DNA of 64,000 nt from Bacillota bacterium (GCA_022706825.1 JAKJBU010000001.1:61732-125731), one strand, 5' to 3'. Counted from the first letter of the stretch, positions 1 through 9,760 are shown. A program made the numbers and translations. Notes: a model not told the origin generated them from the sequence alone.

Positions 1-3000
1 GTTGCCGTTACCATCTGATTTGCGACGTCGGTGAGGTTTTCCGTTTCGGCTAAGGCATAGCTGCCGTCCAAGCCTTCTTTGTAATGTTCGACCTTATAGG
101 CTACCTGCCCCACCGTCGTCCATTGGGCTTCGAAAGTCATATTCTGCGCGGGCATTGTCTCGGGGACAGCCGGAGACCAGCCGGCAAAAGAGTGCCTTGC
201 CCTTGTAAAGACAGGTACGTTGATTTTTCCGCCGAACTTGACTGTGTTTTCGACGTCCGCGCCAATCTTACCGTTATTCGGTTGGAATGTTGCGCTATAG
301 CTGTTGCGGTTATAATGAAACACATGCACAGTGCTGCCGTCAGGCAAAATCTGGACGATTTGCGGTGATGGCACTAATGTAAATCCTTCATAGCTTTTTG
401 GTGAAACGTGAACTACTGAGTCGGTCGTGCCTGTACGATATTCTGTTTCTGCCAGCGTGTACAGGTCGTTTTCGAGGTTCTGCTTATAATGCTCCACCCT
501 GTACTTAGTGTTAGGAGCCGGTACCCACCTGGCATAGAGTACAGTGTCCTCAGCCGGCATCGTGGCGGGGAAGGTATAGCTTTGCGTCAAGGCTTCGTCC
601 TTATACCAGCCGCCGAATACATAGCCAGCCTTTACAGGATTCGCCGGAGGCACAATTACTCCTCTATAAGGTAATGCGATGGTGTCCACCGCGCTGCCTC
701 CGCGTGAATTGAAGCTTATAGTATACGCGCTTTTCAGGTCCTCCCAATGCAGCGGGACCGCGCGCGCAATGGGCACGGAAGTGAAGGCAACAGGATTGCC
801 CTTCCATATGAGAACCAACGCACCTTCGGTGATGTCCTTTTCGCCCGGCGCAACTGTGACGGTTTTCGTCGCCGGATCGTACGTAAAATCGCTGTTTGTA
901 GTACTATAATCAAAATTAGATGGGTCATAATTTTTGCTTTCAATATCTCCCGTTTTCATATCCATATAATTCATGCTGAAGACGCTGTCCGGCAGGACAA
1001 AGCTTTTTGTCTGCTTGGCCATGAAAGCGGTTGGTGCCTCGTCGGCACTATACTCAAAGTCATAGACATCCTCCTGCGACCCGAAGGTTAGCAGCGGCCA
1101 CTGGTTTTCATAAAGCGTCGCCTCGTATTCAAACATATTGTCAATCGCCTGCGCAACAAAGCTTATTTCAAGATAAATGCCAAATTCCAGGTACATCGCG
1201 CCGCCATATTTGGATGTTAAGCCTGTTGCTTGCCGATAACTTGCCTCGTAGTAAAAATATCCCCATAATTGCACATAAGCGCCCACCTCGCCTTCAATAC
1301 CTATACTCGCCAAGTCTAAAGAAAACAAACCTACTTTAAGCTCAACGCTGATACCAGCGCGCAAGCCCAGCGTTCCCATAATATAAAAGGTGAAATTATA
1401 CTGTTCCGGTCTGAGATCTATAGTATCGCTGGTGGCAGTCTGGGCATTTATATATAGCGAGAATATATATCTCTTTTCGCTTTCATAGGAGAAATTGCAG
1501 CCGATGGACACGTTCATTTTTGCGCCTACCACAAAGTCTACATCCATCCCGAAGACTACGATGTGGAAGGGGTCAATCGCCTGTTCAAAGGTAAATATCT
1601 CCTTTTTGTATATGTCGACCCAGTCGCTGTCCTCTTCGAGCATGGATTTGTATTTTTCCCGGAGTGTATCAGCTATAGCACTGTCCTCCGGCTTTTTGCC
1701 GTTCATGATGTCTTTTATCTGCTTACCAATATCCTGGAACTTACTTAAGTCATATTGCGCTCCTCTTTCAAAAGTGCCTATGCTGGCGTTGATATTGATA
1801 CTGGTATAAGTTCCAGTATCGATACTCGCGGTCACAAGAGTGTCTTCAGCCCACCAAAACCATCCATTTAATAATGTCCATTTTGTTTCGCAGCTGACAT
1901 TCAGATCGACCTTTACCTCTTGCTCAAAGGAGCCGGACAGACGTATGACAATATTATTATCTTCTCCTGCCGCCTGAAACACGATATCGCAGCTGATGGT
2001 CAGCGTCACACGGGCGCCGCTTCCGCCTAGATGCGGGAGATAACTGAAGACCCTAGCGTTAACTCTGAGATTTTTCACTTCAGGCCCGCTGCCGGGAGCT
2101 GCAAGCATGGGCATATACCCGGGGGAGGACGTGTCAGCCATGGCTATAAGATTCAACTGCCTGAAGCTGTCGGTCTTCATCGCCATCTCCATCAGATATT
2201 GGGCGGCTTCGTCCGCAAATCCGCTCTGTATCGCCTGCCGCTCAACGCTCTCTTCTAACGCGGCTATATCCACGTTTTCAAGCAGTTCATCGCCGTCAAC
2301 TTCCTTTGTGGTATACAGATCCGCTGCCTCCCACATCTGCTCCGGCGTCGTGGGCATGTAGGCGATAATATAGTTATCTCCGGAAACAGTCACAGACGTG
2401 ATTTCCGCATAACCCGCATTTTCCGCATCCGCCGATCCAAAGGTGCCGGTATGGAAGGCGATAAAGTCTCCGACGTCAACAGTGGTAGCGGCGTTAAGTC
2501 CAATATCCGCATATATTGCATCGGTATAAGCCATAACACTTTGAGGGACGGTGATGGAGTTGTTATCGGAAGAGCCGTCCGTGTCTGCTGTGGTACTGAC
2601 CGGCAGGACATCCGGCGTAAATAAAATATCCTTTTCATCCGCTTTTACATAGGAATAGGTTGTGCCGCTGATGGCAGTGATAGTAACATAGGCGATGTCT
2701 CCCGCATCGTCATCTCTGGTATCAAGATCGCGTTGGTCCGGCCTGATTCCCTCATAAATGGCAACCGTATCGCCCACATTGATGCCGCCGCCGTCATATA
2801 CAAAGGTACCCCCCTCAGCGTCAATATCGCTCGGGCCGTCGCCGGCTACCCGTACCAACGGAATGGATAGTGATTTAACGGAATAGCCATTTTGCGTCAT
2901 ATCGGATATCTGTCCGGCAGATAAGTATTTCATATTCTTGTTGAGGCTGAGATTCATCACTGGCGACTTGGCAATGGTGAAGGTGCAAATCCTCGTGGAT

Positions 3001-4238
3001 TCGTCCTCTCCCTTGAATGAAAGGTTGTCGTTATCAAGAGTCAGCTTAAAGGTGCCGCCCTCGTCAAAAGCGCCTCCAATTGCAGATACGATGAATTCTC
3101 CGTCAGAGGATTCATCCACTTGAATGCCCGCAAAACCGGGATTTGAGGGAGAATCAAAGGTCATGCCCGCTTTGACTTCCGCTGCGGTCATGACCTTTGT
3201 TGAATCCACAACTGTTATTGTAAAGGTCTTATCCTGGTCAAGCTTGCTTATCGTCGGGACGCTCAGCTCTTCGGTGAAACCGGTTGAAGCCGCATATTTG
3301 GCATATAACGTCATGTTTCCGGTAATCTTGTCGGTGCTGCTTACCGGCGTTGAAAGGCTGCTGTCCTTATACCAACCCAGGAAAACAGCGTCCATTTTGT
3401 ATGGAACCGGAAGATTGTTAAGTGCGGTCCCAGGCCTTAGTCTCAGATTATCAATTGCATCTCCGCCGTTTGTTGCGAAAGTAATGGTATATAAATTGTC
3501 AGATCTGCTTTCGCCCCTATCGTTCCCCAAGTCCTGTGATGACGTCGGTGTCGGCGCCGGTGTCGGTTGTTTTTTCTCCTCTTGCTGCTTCACCGTCTTG
3601 CTTATGCGCATGCAGAAAGCCGCAGCTTCGGCTCGGGTAGCGTTGGATGCAGGATTAAAATTGCCATTCCCATCTCCTGCTAACAGCCCTGCATGCCAAA
3701 GGCTTAATACAGAATCAAGAGCCCAGAAAGAAATGGCGGATGCATCTTTAGGTACGGATGCTATCTGCCTTTCAGCTTCGTAAGATAGATTACGGCTTTT
3801 AAAGTATCTCACCGTCATTGTCGCCATCTGTTCTCTTGTAATAGCTTCATCCGGCGAGAAAGTATCATTGCCTGTGCCGTAGGTGATGCCGTTTTCTACT
3901 GCCCATGCCACATAAGGTGCATACCACGCGTCAACCGCCACATCTTTAAACGCCGATGTGTTGTATTGGCTTGTATCAACACCCGCAATCCTTCCCAGCA
4001 CGGTCACATACATGGCACGCGTCAAGGAAGCGCCCGGCGAAAATGTACCTTCACCGGTACCGCCGAAAATGCCATTTTCCAAACAATACGTCACAGATTC
4101 ATAAAACCAGTCGGCTTTGTTAACATCTATGTACTCATTTTCGGGTTCTTGTTTTAAACTGTCCGCAAGCACAGCCGTTGGTAGTGCGAGTAGCAACATA
4201 GACATCACAAGTAAAAAACTTATTATTCTCTTTACCAT
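1..4238 (-). CDS. Giant SLH-anchored surface protein (3' end outside window)
   Basis: Secreted cell-wall-anchored protein, at least 1412 residues, open to the left window edge so the C-terminus is missing. Reading the minus strand from ATG at 4238 (RBS AAGGGGG about 8 nt upstream) gives a signal peptide ending near LPTAVLADS and then three SLH repeats (about residues 35-205, each with a TRAEAA/TREQM-like motif) that should bind wall polysaccharide. A Pro/Thr linker (TPAPTPTSS) and a Listeria-Bacteroides (Flg_new) repeat follow at about 225-290. A long beta-rich middle part is not recognised. At the visible end, further Flg_new repeats alternate with MucBP-like segments (VEHYKQNL, VEHYKEGL). 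It follows the DUF2442 gene by 51 nt and probably shares its transcript. Sampled segments near both ends and in the middle read open in one frame. Ligand unknown. Confidence 0.85.
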   Translation of the reverse strand, partial: MVKRIISFLLVMSMLLLALPTAVLADSLKQEPENEYIDVNKADWFYESVTYCLENGIFGGTGEGTFSPGASLTRAMYVTVLGRIAGVDTSQYNTSAFKDVAVDAWYAPYVAWAVENGITYGTGNDTFSPDEAITREQMATMTVRYFKSRNLSYEAERQIASVPKDASAISFWALDSVLSLWHAGLLAGDGNGNFNPASNATRAEAAAFCMRISKTVKQQEEKKQPTPAPTPTSSQDLGNDRGESRSDNLYTITFATNGGDAIDNLRLRPGTALNNLPVPYKMDAVFLGWYKDSSLSTPVSSTDKITGNMTLYAKYAASTGFTEELSVPTISKLDQDKTFTITVVDSTKVMTAAEVKAGMTFDSPSNPGFAGIQVDESSDGEFIVSAIGGAFDEGGTFKLTLDNDNLSFKGEDESTRICTFTIAKSPVMNLSLNKNMKYLSAGQISDMTQNGYSVKSLSIPLVRVAGDGPSDIDAEGGTFVYDGGGINVGDTVAIYEGIRPDQRDLDTRDDDAGDIAYVTITAISGTTYSYVKADEKDILFTPDVLPVSTTADTDGSSDNNSITVPQSVMAYTDAIYADIGLNAATTVDVGDFIAFHTGTFGSADAENAGYAEITSVTVSGDNYIIAYMPTTPEQMWEAADLYTTKEVDGDELLENVDIAALEESVERQAIQSGFADEAAQYLMEMAMKTDSFRQLNLIAMADTSSPGYMPMLAAPGSGPEVKNLRVNARVFSYLPHLGGSGARVTLTISCDIVFQAAGEDNNIVIRLSGSFEQEVKVDLNVSCETKWTLLNGWFWWAEDTLVTASIDTGTYTSININASIGTFERGAQYDLSKFQDIGKQIKDIMNGKKPEDSAIADTLREKYKSMLEEDSDWVDIYKKEIFTFEQAIDPFHIVVFGMDVDFVVGAKMNVSIGCNFSYESEKRYIFSLYINAQTATSDTIDLRPEQYNFTFYIMGTLGLRAGISVELKVGLFSLDLASIGIEGEVGAYVQLWGYFYYEASYRQATGLTSKYGGAMYLEFGIYLEISFVAQAIDNMFEYEATLYENQWPLLTFGSQEDVYDFEYSADEAPTAFMAKQTKSFVLPDSVFSMNYMDMKTGDIESKNYDPSNFDYSTTNSDFTYDPATKTVTVAPGEKDITEGALVLIWKGNPVAFTSVPIARAVPLHWEDLKSAYTISFNSRGGSAVDTIALPYRGVIVPPANPVKAGYVFGGWYKDEALTQSYTFPATMPAEDTVLYARWVPAPNTKYRVEHYKQNLENDLYTLAETEYRTGTTDSVVHVSPKSYEGFTLVPSPQIVQILPDGSTVHVFHYNRNSYSATFQPNNGKIGADVENTVKFGGKINVPVFTRARHSFAGWSPAVPETMPAQNMTFEAQWTTVGQVAYKVEHYKEGLDGSYALAETENLTDVANQMVTA

Positions 4239-4289
4239 GTTAAATGATCCCCCTTTCTTATATCAATTCTCAATTCATTTTCGAATGTC

Positions 4290-4547
4290 TTAATCCCGTA
4301 TGGCGAACAGAATGTTATCCACCGTCAGACGCAAGGGTATAATACTTTTCTCGCCCGGTACCGGCTCGGGCCAGATTATGGCTTTTTCCTCCACCGTGAC
4401 GTTCTTGAAACGGTTTAAGTCTTCCAGACTGCTGAAAGGTATTGTTTTTATGATATCGCGCATATTGAAGATGATCTTGTTGCCGTGCTCGAATTCCACC
4501 AGCAGGGTGTAATCTTCATTGGGCGTGACCTTGAGAATTTTACCCAT
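4290..4547 (-). CDS. DUF2442 domain protein (module 1)
   Basis: Small 85-residue protein. The start at 4547 (MGKILKVTPNEDY) is preferred over an upstream in-frame start because AAAGGAGGG lies 9 nt before it. The pattern, an N-terminal 'V.P..DYTLLVEFE.G' strand pair followed by a central 'F..L.D...F..V.V' segment and a WP motif, is that of DUF2442, a small alpha/beta fold of uncertain function sometimes found with HTH or DUF4160 partners. It lies between a MalT/LuxR regulator and a giant SLH protein. A second DUF2442 gene occupies the same slot at 42173-42409, which suggests a conserved role in controlling or supporting exoprotein expression. That role is inference. Confidence 0.8.
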   Translation of the reverse strand: MGKILKVTPNEDYTLLVEFEHGNKIIFNMRDIIKTIPFSSLEDLNRFKNVTVEEKAIIWPEPVPGEKSIIPLRLTVDNILFAIRD

Positions 4548-4590
4548 CGAGTGAAACCCTCCTTTCGAGTTGGAGGACATTTTCAAACAT

Positions 4591-4622
4591 AAAAAAACCC
4601 CCATACAAAAAAAGTATAGGGG
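4591..4622 (-). terminator. Hairpin with U-tract between LuxR-1 and DUF2442
   Basis: On the minus strand the arms CCCCTATAC and GTATGGGG enclose a T7 loop and are followed by seven T residues, a typical intrinsic terminator. It ends only about 35 nt before the RBS of the DUF2442 gene, too close for a separate promoter downstream. The DUF2442/exoprotein transcript therefore probably begins upstream of it and must read through. The same arrangement recurs at 42446-42489. Confidence 0.75.
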
Positions 4623-4638
4623 ATAATTTTTTATTTCT

Positions 4639-4658
4639 ATATCTACCGAACGGTATAT
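4639..4658 (-). promoter_or_regulatory. Candidate operator palindrome upstream of module 1
   Basis: A 20-bp interrupted palindrome, ATATCTACCGAACGGTATAT, lies between the regulator stop codon and the hairpin. Its position suits an activator site upstream of a weak promoter for the DUF2442/exoprotein unit. Binding by the adjacent LuxR protein is inferred only. Confidence 0.35.
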
Positions 4659-4670
4659 TTTGTCGAAAAA

Positions 4671-7142
4671 TTACAAAAGCTTCAACTTTTGCGCCTTTTT
4701 TATAGCTGCCGTCCTGCCGCTGACCTCCAGTTTTTGGTAGACATTATGCAGATGGGTCTGCACGGTGCCTGCGGTAACATGAAGCTTTCCGGCGATCTCG
4801 TCCCTCTTGAGGCCCTCCGCTGCCAGGGTAAGGATTTCAAGCTCTCTTGCCGACAGGGAAACCGCGCTCTGTGTAGAGCGCTTCAGGCTCTCCATATAAT
4901 GCCCGCAGGCTTCAAGAACCTCCTTTATGTATGCATCCCGCGAATCGGCATGGGCGATGTGCCTGACCATGTCTATGATGGCGGGCGCATACTCGGCGAA
5001 GGTCAGAATGATATGGTCCTCCCGGACCATATCAAATGCTTTGCGGAGAGCGGCGCAGCCAACCTCCATGCCGTAAAGAGGATATTTCGCAGCCGCCCTG
5101 AAAATCTGATTGTGCAGAAAGCCGAGCTGGTTGTGGAAGATAGCGAAATAGTGCGCAAATTCATCCGTGAGCATTTCGAGCTTGATGTAATTTTTGGAGA
5201 GCAGCAGCGCCTTGCCGTAGACGATATAGTTGAAGCCCAGACCCTCGTAAAAAAAGTGTGCGGAGGACATATCTCCGGTTTGCAGCCACAGGGGGATGCT
5301 GTCGAGCCGGGTGAGGCAGCCGTAAACATATCCTTCCACGATCTCAAGCCCGGTGTTGTAATAGGGGTTGTTCGCCAGCGTCACATCCTGCCTCAGCTGC
5401 CGCAGAAGCTCCAATGCTTCATTGGTCTTCCCTTTATAGAGATACAGCCTGATCAAAACAAAATAAGCGCAGATCACAAGACCGATCTGTTCCTTTGTCT
5501 GCGCTTTATAAATGCCTTTAAAGGCATCCAGCTCCGCCTCCTGCCAGTCGCCGGTTTCCAGCGCGTATTCGGCCCGAACCACATAGTCGCAGCCGGTGCT
5601 GCAGCCATCGGCAAGCTCGGCAAAAATCGGAAAATCCGATGCCATAAGCTCTGTAAGCTCTTTGAGGCTGCCCGGCTCCCTGTAACAGGTATAGAGAAGA
5701 TGGGGAGAGCCCAAAGTGAACTCAGCTTCCCGCTTTTGCAAGAAGGAAACATCACCGTCAAGCAGGCGCTGTGCCTTCTCTATACAAGCGGCCATTTCCT
5801 TAGCATCATTGAACACGGCAAAAATCCGGGTGAGATAAAGTTCCGCAAGAACGCGGTCTCTGCCGTGCGGAACGGGGCCTTCCGCCCGCTCGCAAGCCTC
5901 CCGCAGCTCGTTCAAGCGTATCACCCCGTCCTGAAAATCGTCGGGATTGCCGTTTGTCAAAATGATGGCGATGTACTGCAAATAAGCAAGCGGATATTTA
6001 TGAAGCATCTCCCGGGGCATTGCGGCGAACATGTCTAAAACGCCGTCAAAAGTGGCAGAGTCGCTGGTGATGGTATCCCCGTTGTCCAGCAGCGCGAGGA
6101 TTCGCTCCGTCTCACCCGCGCGGTAGAGATAACCGTATGCAGTTCTATATTTCCTTTGCGCAAGGTACCATTCGCCAAGCCGACGATAGAGCGCGGCACG
6201 TTCTTCTTCATCCTTCTGCTTACCCCGAAGGAAATCCAGCAGCACATTGTGTATTATATAGACCCCTGCCGCCTCGTCGAAGGCAATAAATGCATTTTCG
6301 CGGCGCAACTTTTTAAGGGTTTCCTCCGATTTTTCTTCTTGCGTTACAAATACAGCCTGCTCCGCCGTGAAGCTGTCCATCACGGAAAGACGCAGCAAAA
6401 ACCTTTGGATGCGCTCATCGTATGCGTTATAGAGCACCTTCTCCACCAGCTCATTGATTGTGCCGTTTCGGCCCACGGGAATACCCCGTTCCATACCGAG
6501 CATGATAAGATAAATCAATGAAATCCAGCCGCCCGTGTAATCTCCGATTTTTCTTATCTCGCCTTCGCCGGCCGTGAAACCCATCAGGGCGCAATAGTCC
6601 CGAATCTCACTGTCGGTAAACCGCAGCATATTTTGAGACACAATATAGCACAGCCCTTTTGCTGAAAGCTCTGTGATATCAAGATTTGTCGTATCACGGG
6701 TCAAGATGACAATGTGAAAATCGTCCGGCATCTCCATTACAAAGCGCCTGAACAGCGCGGTCACCCGCATGCTTCTGGCAAGGTGGAAATCGTCGATGAC
6801 GAGAACGGTATCGGGTTTGTAATCCATCTCATTGATGATGGAAACAGCCATCGCCGTCTGCGGCGTGTCGGCAGGAACGCCGAGACTTTTAAGCCTGCTC
6901 TCCGCCGCCTTGTCAAATTTACCGATTTCTGCCGCAAGCCTTTCCCAAAAACCATGTGCCGTGTCTTCTTCGGATAAAAAGGAAGTCCATATGACAGGCA
7001 CGCCTTTTAAAGCAAGGAATTCACTCACTGCAGTGGTCTTGCCGTAGCCCATGGGCGCTTCCACAATCGTCAGCGGATATTTAAATATATTCGTGAGTTC
7101 ACGGTTAATGCGCTCACGCTTAAGTGTTCTTCGCTTTTTCAT
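4671..7142 (-). CDS. MalT-like LuxR-family transcriptional regulator (module 1)
   Basis: Large STAND-type regulator of 823 residues. An N-terminal P-loop ATPase has Walker A PMGYGKTT at about residues 30-37 and Walker B VLVIDDFH near 115. A long helical, TPR-like middle is followed by a C-terminal LuxR helix-turn-helix (about 762-823; LSARELEIL...AAEGLKRDEIA...VTAGTVQTHL). MalT relatives bind an inducer and ATP, oligomerise and activate transcription; the ligand here is unknown. The start at 7142 is chosen because GGAAGGAAG lies about 7 nt upstream; an in-frame TTG at 7169 lacks this. The paralogue at 42760-45231 has exactly the same length. Both precede a DUF2442 gene and giant exoproteins, so these are the likely targets. 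Confidence 0.9.
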   Translation of the reverse strand: MKKRRTLKRERINRELTNIFKYPLTIVEAPMGYGKTTAVSEFLALKGVPVIWTSFLSEEDTAHGFWERLAAEIGKFDKAAESRLKSLGVPADTPQTAMAVSIINEMDYKPDTVLVIDDFHLARSMRVTALFRRFVMEMPDDFHIVILTRDTTNLDITELSAKGLCYIVSQNMLRFTDSEIRDYCALMGFTAGEGEIRKIGDYTGGWISLIYLIMLGMERGIPVGRNGTINELVEKVLYNAYDERIQRFLLRLSVMDSFTAEQAVFVTQEEKSEETLKKLRRENAFIAFDEAAGVYIIHNVLLDFLRGKQKDEEERAALYRRLGEWYLAQRKYRTAYGYLYRAGETERILALLDNGDTITSDSATFDGVLDMFAAMPREMLHKYPLAYLQYIAIILTNGNPDDFQDGVIRLNELREACERAEGPVPHGRDRVLAELYLTRIFAVFNDAKEMAACIEKAQRLLDGDVSFLQKREAEFTLGSPHLLYTCYREPGSLKELTELMASDFPIFAELADGCSTGCDYVVRAEYALETGDWQEAELDAFKGIYKAQTKEQIGLVICAYFVLIRLYLYKGKTNEALELLRQLRQDVTLANNPYYNTGLEIVEGYVYGCLTRLDSIPLWLQTGDMSSAHFFYEGLGFNYIVYGKALLLSKNYIKLEMLTDEFAHYFAIFHNQLGFLHNQIFRAAAKYPLYGMEVGCAALRKAFDMVREDHIILTFAEYAPAIIDMVRHIAHADSRDAYIKEVLEACGHYMESLKRSTQSAVSLSARELEILTLAAEGLKRDEIAGKLHVTAGTVQTHLHNVYQKLEVSGRTAAIKKAQKLKLL

Positions 7143-7289
7143 GAACTTACTTCCTTCCGAGCTAAGCAATCAACATGGATTGAGGATTTGCTTCATTTTT
7201 CTGTCAATAAGCAGCGTCCAAAGTTTATTGCAGCTTACCACCATGGTAATTTACCTCGATATAAATCTCTTCCGGATTTACCTATGTTG

Positions 7290-7321
7290 ATTATATCACG
7301 TCCCTTGCTCGAATACATCAA
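7290..7321 (-). promoter_or_regulatory. Probable promoter of LuxR-1
   Basis: The minus strand has TATAAT (7290-7295) preceded by TGA, giving an extended -10 (TGATATAAT). A TTGATG box lies 20 bp upstream (7316-7321), longer than the ideal spacing. It would leave a leader of about 140 nt before 7142. The rest of the 7143-7524 gap holds a hairpin at 7422-7449 and no recognisable gene. Confidence 0.5.
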
Positions 7322-7421
7322 TTTTAACACAAAAAAAGTCAAAATTATCATATTTATGCCAAATTTAGCTACTATCTCCGAGAAGCGCCGAAAAGCCGAG
7401 AAAGTACTGGAGCAACAGTAA

Positions 7422-7449
7422 AGGCAGCCAGCTTGATCTGCTGTCTGCC
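7422..7449 (-). terminator. Hairpin downstream of degV
   Basis: Inverted repeat GGCAGACAGC / GCTGGCTGCC with a 7-nt loop and one mismatch, followed on the minus strand by TTTACTG. It probably ends the degV transcript, but the U-tract is short so termination may be weak. Confidence 0.5.
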
Positions 7450-7524
7450 TCGGCAAATTTTCCACGGTTCACATTATGTCCCTATGGAATGGGACATTTC
7501 GGTCCCCTTGTTATTGTATATCCT

Positions 7525-8394
7525 CTATCTTTTGTTTCCAAAGAAGAAAAGTGCCACTACACCCGGTCCGGTATGTGCTCCTATAACCGGCCCTACATGA
7601 TTTATTATTACATCCTTTACATTATATTCCTTCTGTATCATTTTCTTAAGATATTCCGCATCCTCGATACAATCTCCATGGCTGATGGCAATTACCTGCT
7701 CCTCAGGAGCCTCTATATTCTCCTGAAGCATTTCAAAAAGCGTCTTAATGGATTTCTTTCTTCCCTTAACCTTTGATATCGGTATCAGCTTTCCCTCGTC
7801 ATCAACCTTTAGAACAGGCTTGATATCAAGGAGTGTGCCCAGGAAAGCAGCCGTTCCGGATAACCGTCCTCCTCTTTTCAGATGCCCCAAATCATCTACC
7901 GTAAACCAATGGTTCACCTTGAGCTTGTTTGTCTCAAGCCAGCTTACCACTTCATCTTTTGAAGCTCCTGCCTTAAGCATCTCATTTGCATTATAGGCAA
8001 GGAGCCCTTCCCCGAGGGAGGCGCTTTTGCTGTCAACGATTGTTATATCAGCATCCTTGATTTCTTCCATAACCATATCCCTTGCAAGATATGCGCTGCT
8101 GAGACTTCCGCTCAAAGCAGAGGAAAAGCCCAGATATATAACAGATTTGCCTTCTGCTGCATATTTCTTGAAAATCTCAGTATATTCATAAACGTTAACC
8201 TGTGCCGTTGAAGGCATTTCACCATTTCTCACTGCATTAAAAAATTCTTTATAACTGATAGACTTGCCAAAATCGTCTTTATATTCCCTATCTTTAAAGT
8301 TACATACGAGACTGACAAAAGGTATCGCATTTTCATCCACATAGCTGCGCGGAAGGTCTGAGCAGGAATCAATCAAAAGTACCGTATCCATCAT
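7525..8394 (-). CDS. DegV family fatty-acid-binding protein
   Basis: A 289-residue member of the DegV/FakB family. These cytosolic proteins hold a fatty acid in a buried pocket, and some deliver it to the kinase FakA for phosphorylation. The N-terminal 'LLIDSCSDLPRSYV' matches the family's DS.SDLP motif. The central 'SSALSGSLSSAYLA' and 'DSKSASLGEG' and the C-terminal 'HVGPVIGAHTGPG' are also hallmarks. The start at 8394 has GAGGTGAG directly upstream; an in-frame start 18 nt earlier is less well placed. Length is normal. No fakA-like gene lies nearby. Confidence 0.9.
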   Translation of the reverse strand: MMDTVLLIDSCSDLPRSYVDENAIPFVSLVCNFKDREYKDDFGKSISYKEFFNAVRNGEMPSTAQVNVYEYTEIFKKYAAEGKSVIYLGFSSALSGSLSSAYLARDMVMEEIKDADITIVDSKSASLGEGLLAYNANEMLKAGASKDEVVSWLETNKLKVNHWFTVDDLGHLKRGGRLSGTAAFLGTLLDIKPVLKVDDEGKLIPISKVKGRKKSIKTLFEMLQENIEAPEEQVIAISHGDCIEDAEYLKKMIQKEYNVKDVIINHVGPVIGAHTGPGVVALFFFGNKR

Positions 8395-8485
8395 GTTCTC
8401 ACCTCTCTGCAATATTATATTACTACTATAGTAACCATTTTTCAGGTATAAATCAATAAGACAATCAGCCTTCAGGGTAAATGGA

Positions 8486-9745
8486 TTAAATTATGGCACT
8501 TCCTGCTTTCTCACGAATTGTATTTTCCCTGCCTTCATACTTTTCAAGCCCGAGCATCAAAACGGCAGTCATGGCCGTAAATATCCCAATAAATATCCAT
8601 GCTTTTTCTATGTTAATAAAATTCAGAATCCTGCCCATAGCCATGGGGCCAACCGCATAGCCCGTACCCGTTATGGTAGTCAATACCGCACTCATCCTTC
8701 CCCTGTGCGATGCCGGTGTATGATTCACGATAAAAGGCATGACACTTATTGTCAATAGCACCTCTCCCAAAGTGAAAATCAGAGCGGAGACAAAGAAATA
8801 CTGTAGCTTGTATATTAGCCCCAGCATTCCGAAGCCTATGGCATAAAGCAGTATGCCATGGACCATGATTCTGATGCCCCTTGTTTTTCTTGTGAGCCTG
8901 GTCAGAATCGGAGTAAATAACATAACCACCAAGCCGTTGAAGCTCGCTATCCATCCAAAATACTGAGCACCCATTTCACCGAAGTTCTTTACGGAATGCA
9001 GCGGCATCAAAAAATTCCACTGGGAATATGAAAATTCATATCCTAATGCAATAATTGAAAAATAAATTAGAATAGGCCTTCTGAGCAACACTGAAATAAT
9101 CGAGCCCTTTTCCCTTTTTTCGAGCTTCCTGCTTTCGTCCGTTATATCATTCTTTGTGCTTTCTATGGTCTCATTGATAAAAAAGTAAATAAGGCCTGTT
9201 GCTATAAGCGCAGTTACTGCATCCCCTATGAATACAAGGGGCAGGTATCTCCTGTAAAGCAAACCTCCGAATATTGGGCCGACAGCAAAGCCCATGTTCC
9301 AGCCAAGATAGCTTAATGAATAAGCCTTTGCCCTGTTTTCCGGCGTGGTAAGGTCGGCTATCAGGGAATCATGTGCGGGTCCGGCTACAAACATAAGCGT
9401 ACTTGCCCCCAGGATGACATATATAAGCTGCATGGACGGTTTAATAAAACCACAGGACATATACAACAAAGCCCCAAGGGTTCCAAATATTATTATAAGA
9501 TGCTTCCTCCCAAAGGTATCGGCAAGCTTTCCCCCAAGGATTGAAGCCACGGGAAAAACCATGCTGTTCAGGCTCAGGAAAAAGCCCGCAGCCTCGTTTG
9601 ACAAGCCTATCCTGTCAGTCATTATTATTGTCATTAGAGGCATTACAAAGCAGCCCATGGCATTCACTATACGTGATATGAATATTATGTATATTTCCCT
9701 CGGCATACCCTTATAAGGACTGATTAAATCCTTTATAAACGACAT
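8486..9745 (-). CDS. MFS transporter, probable drug exporter
   Basis: A 419-residue major facilitator protein with about 12 hydrophobic segments. The loop motif 'GGKLADTFGRKH' (motif A) lies between TM2 and TM3, and 'YLGWNMGFAVGPIFGGLL' matches the proline/glycine-rich motif C of drug/H+ antiporters. RBS GAGGGGAAG precedes ATG 9745. It is the last gene of a unit preceded by a 180-nt leader with two short peptides and a terminator-like hairpin (9761-9945). That design is typical of genes induced by ribosome-targeting antibiotics, so export of a translation inhibitor is a plausible but unproven role. Confidence 0.85.
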   Translation of the reverse strand: MSFIKDLISPYKGMPREIYIIFISRIVNAMGCFVMPLMTIIMTDRIGLSNEAAGFFLSLNSMVFPVASILGGKLADTFGRKHLIIIFGTLGALLYMSCGFIKPSMQLIYVILGASTLMFVAGPAHDSLIADLTTPENRAKAYSLSYLGWNMGFAVGPIFGGLLYRRYLPLVFIGDAVTALIATGLIYFFINETIESTKNDITDESRKLEKREKGSIISVLLRRPILIYFSIIALGYEFSYSQWNFLMPLHSVKNFGEMGAQYFGWIASFNGLVVMLFTPILTRLTRKTRGIRIMVHGILLYAIGFGMLGLIYKLQYFFVSALIFTLGEVLLTISVMPFIVNHTPASHRGRMSAVLTTITGTGYAVGPMAMGRILNFINIEKAWIFIGIFTAMTAVLMLGLEKYEGRENTIREKAGSAII

Positions 9746-9760
9746 ATTATACTTCCCCTC

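Noticed and set aside
4689..6038. 449-codon ORF on the plus strand
   Set aside because: Antisense shadow of LuxR-1; it lacks family motifs while the minus frame shows Walker and HTH motifs.
7477..7507. Possible decayed REP-like hairpin (TGTCCC...GGGACA...GGTCCCC)
   Set aside because: Only a few bases match the GGGACGTTTCC family; too short to call.
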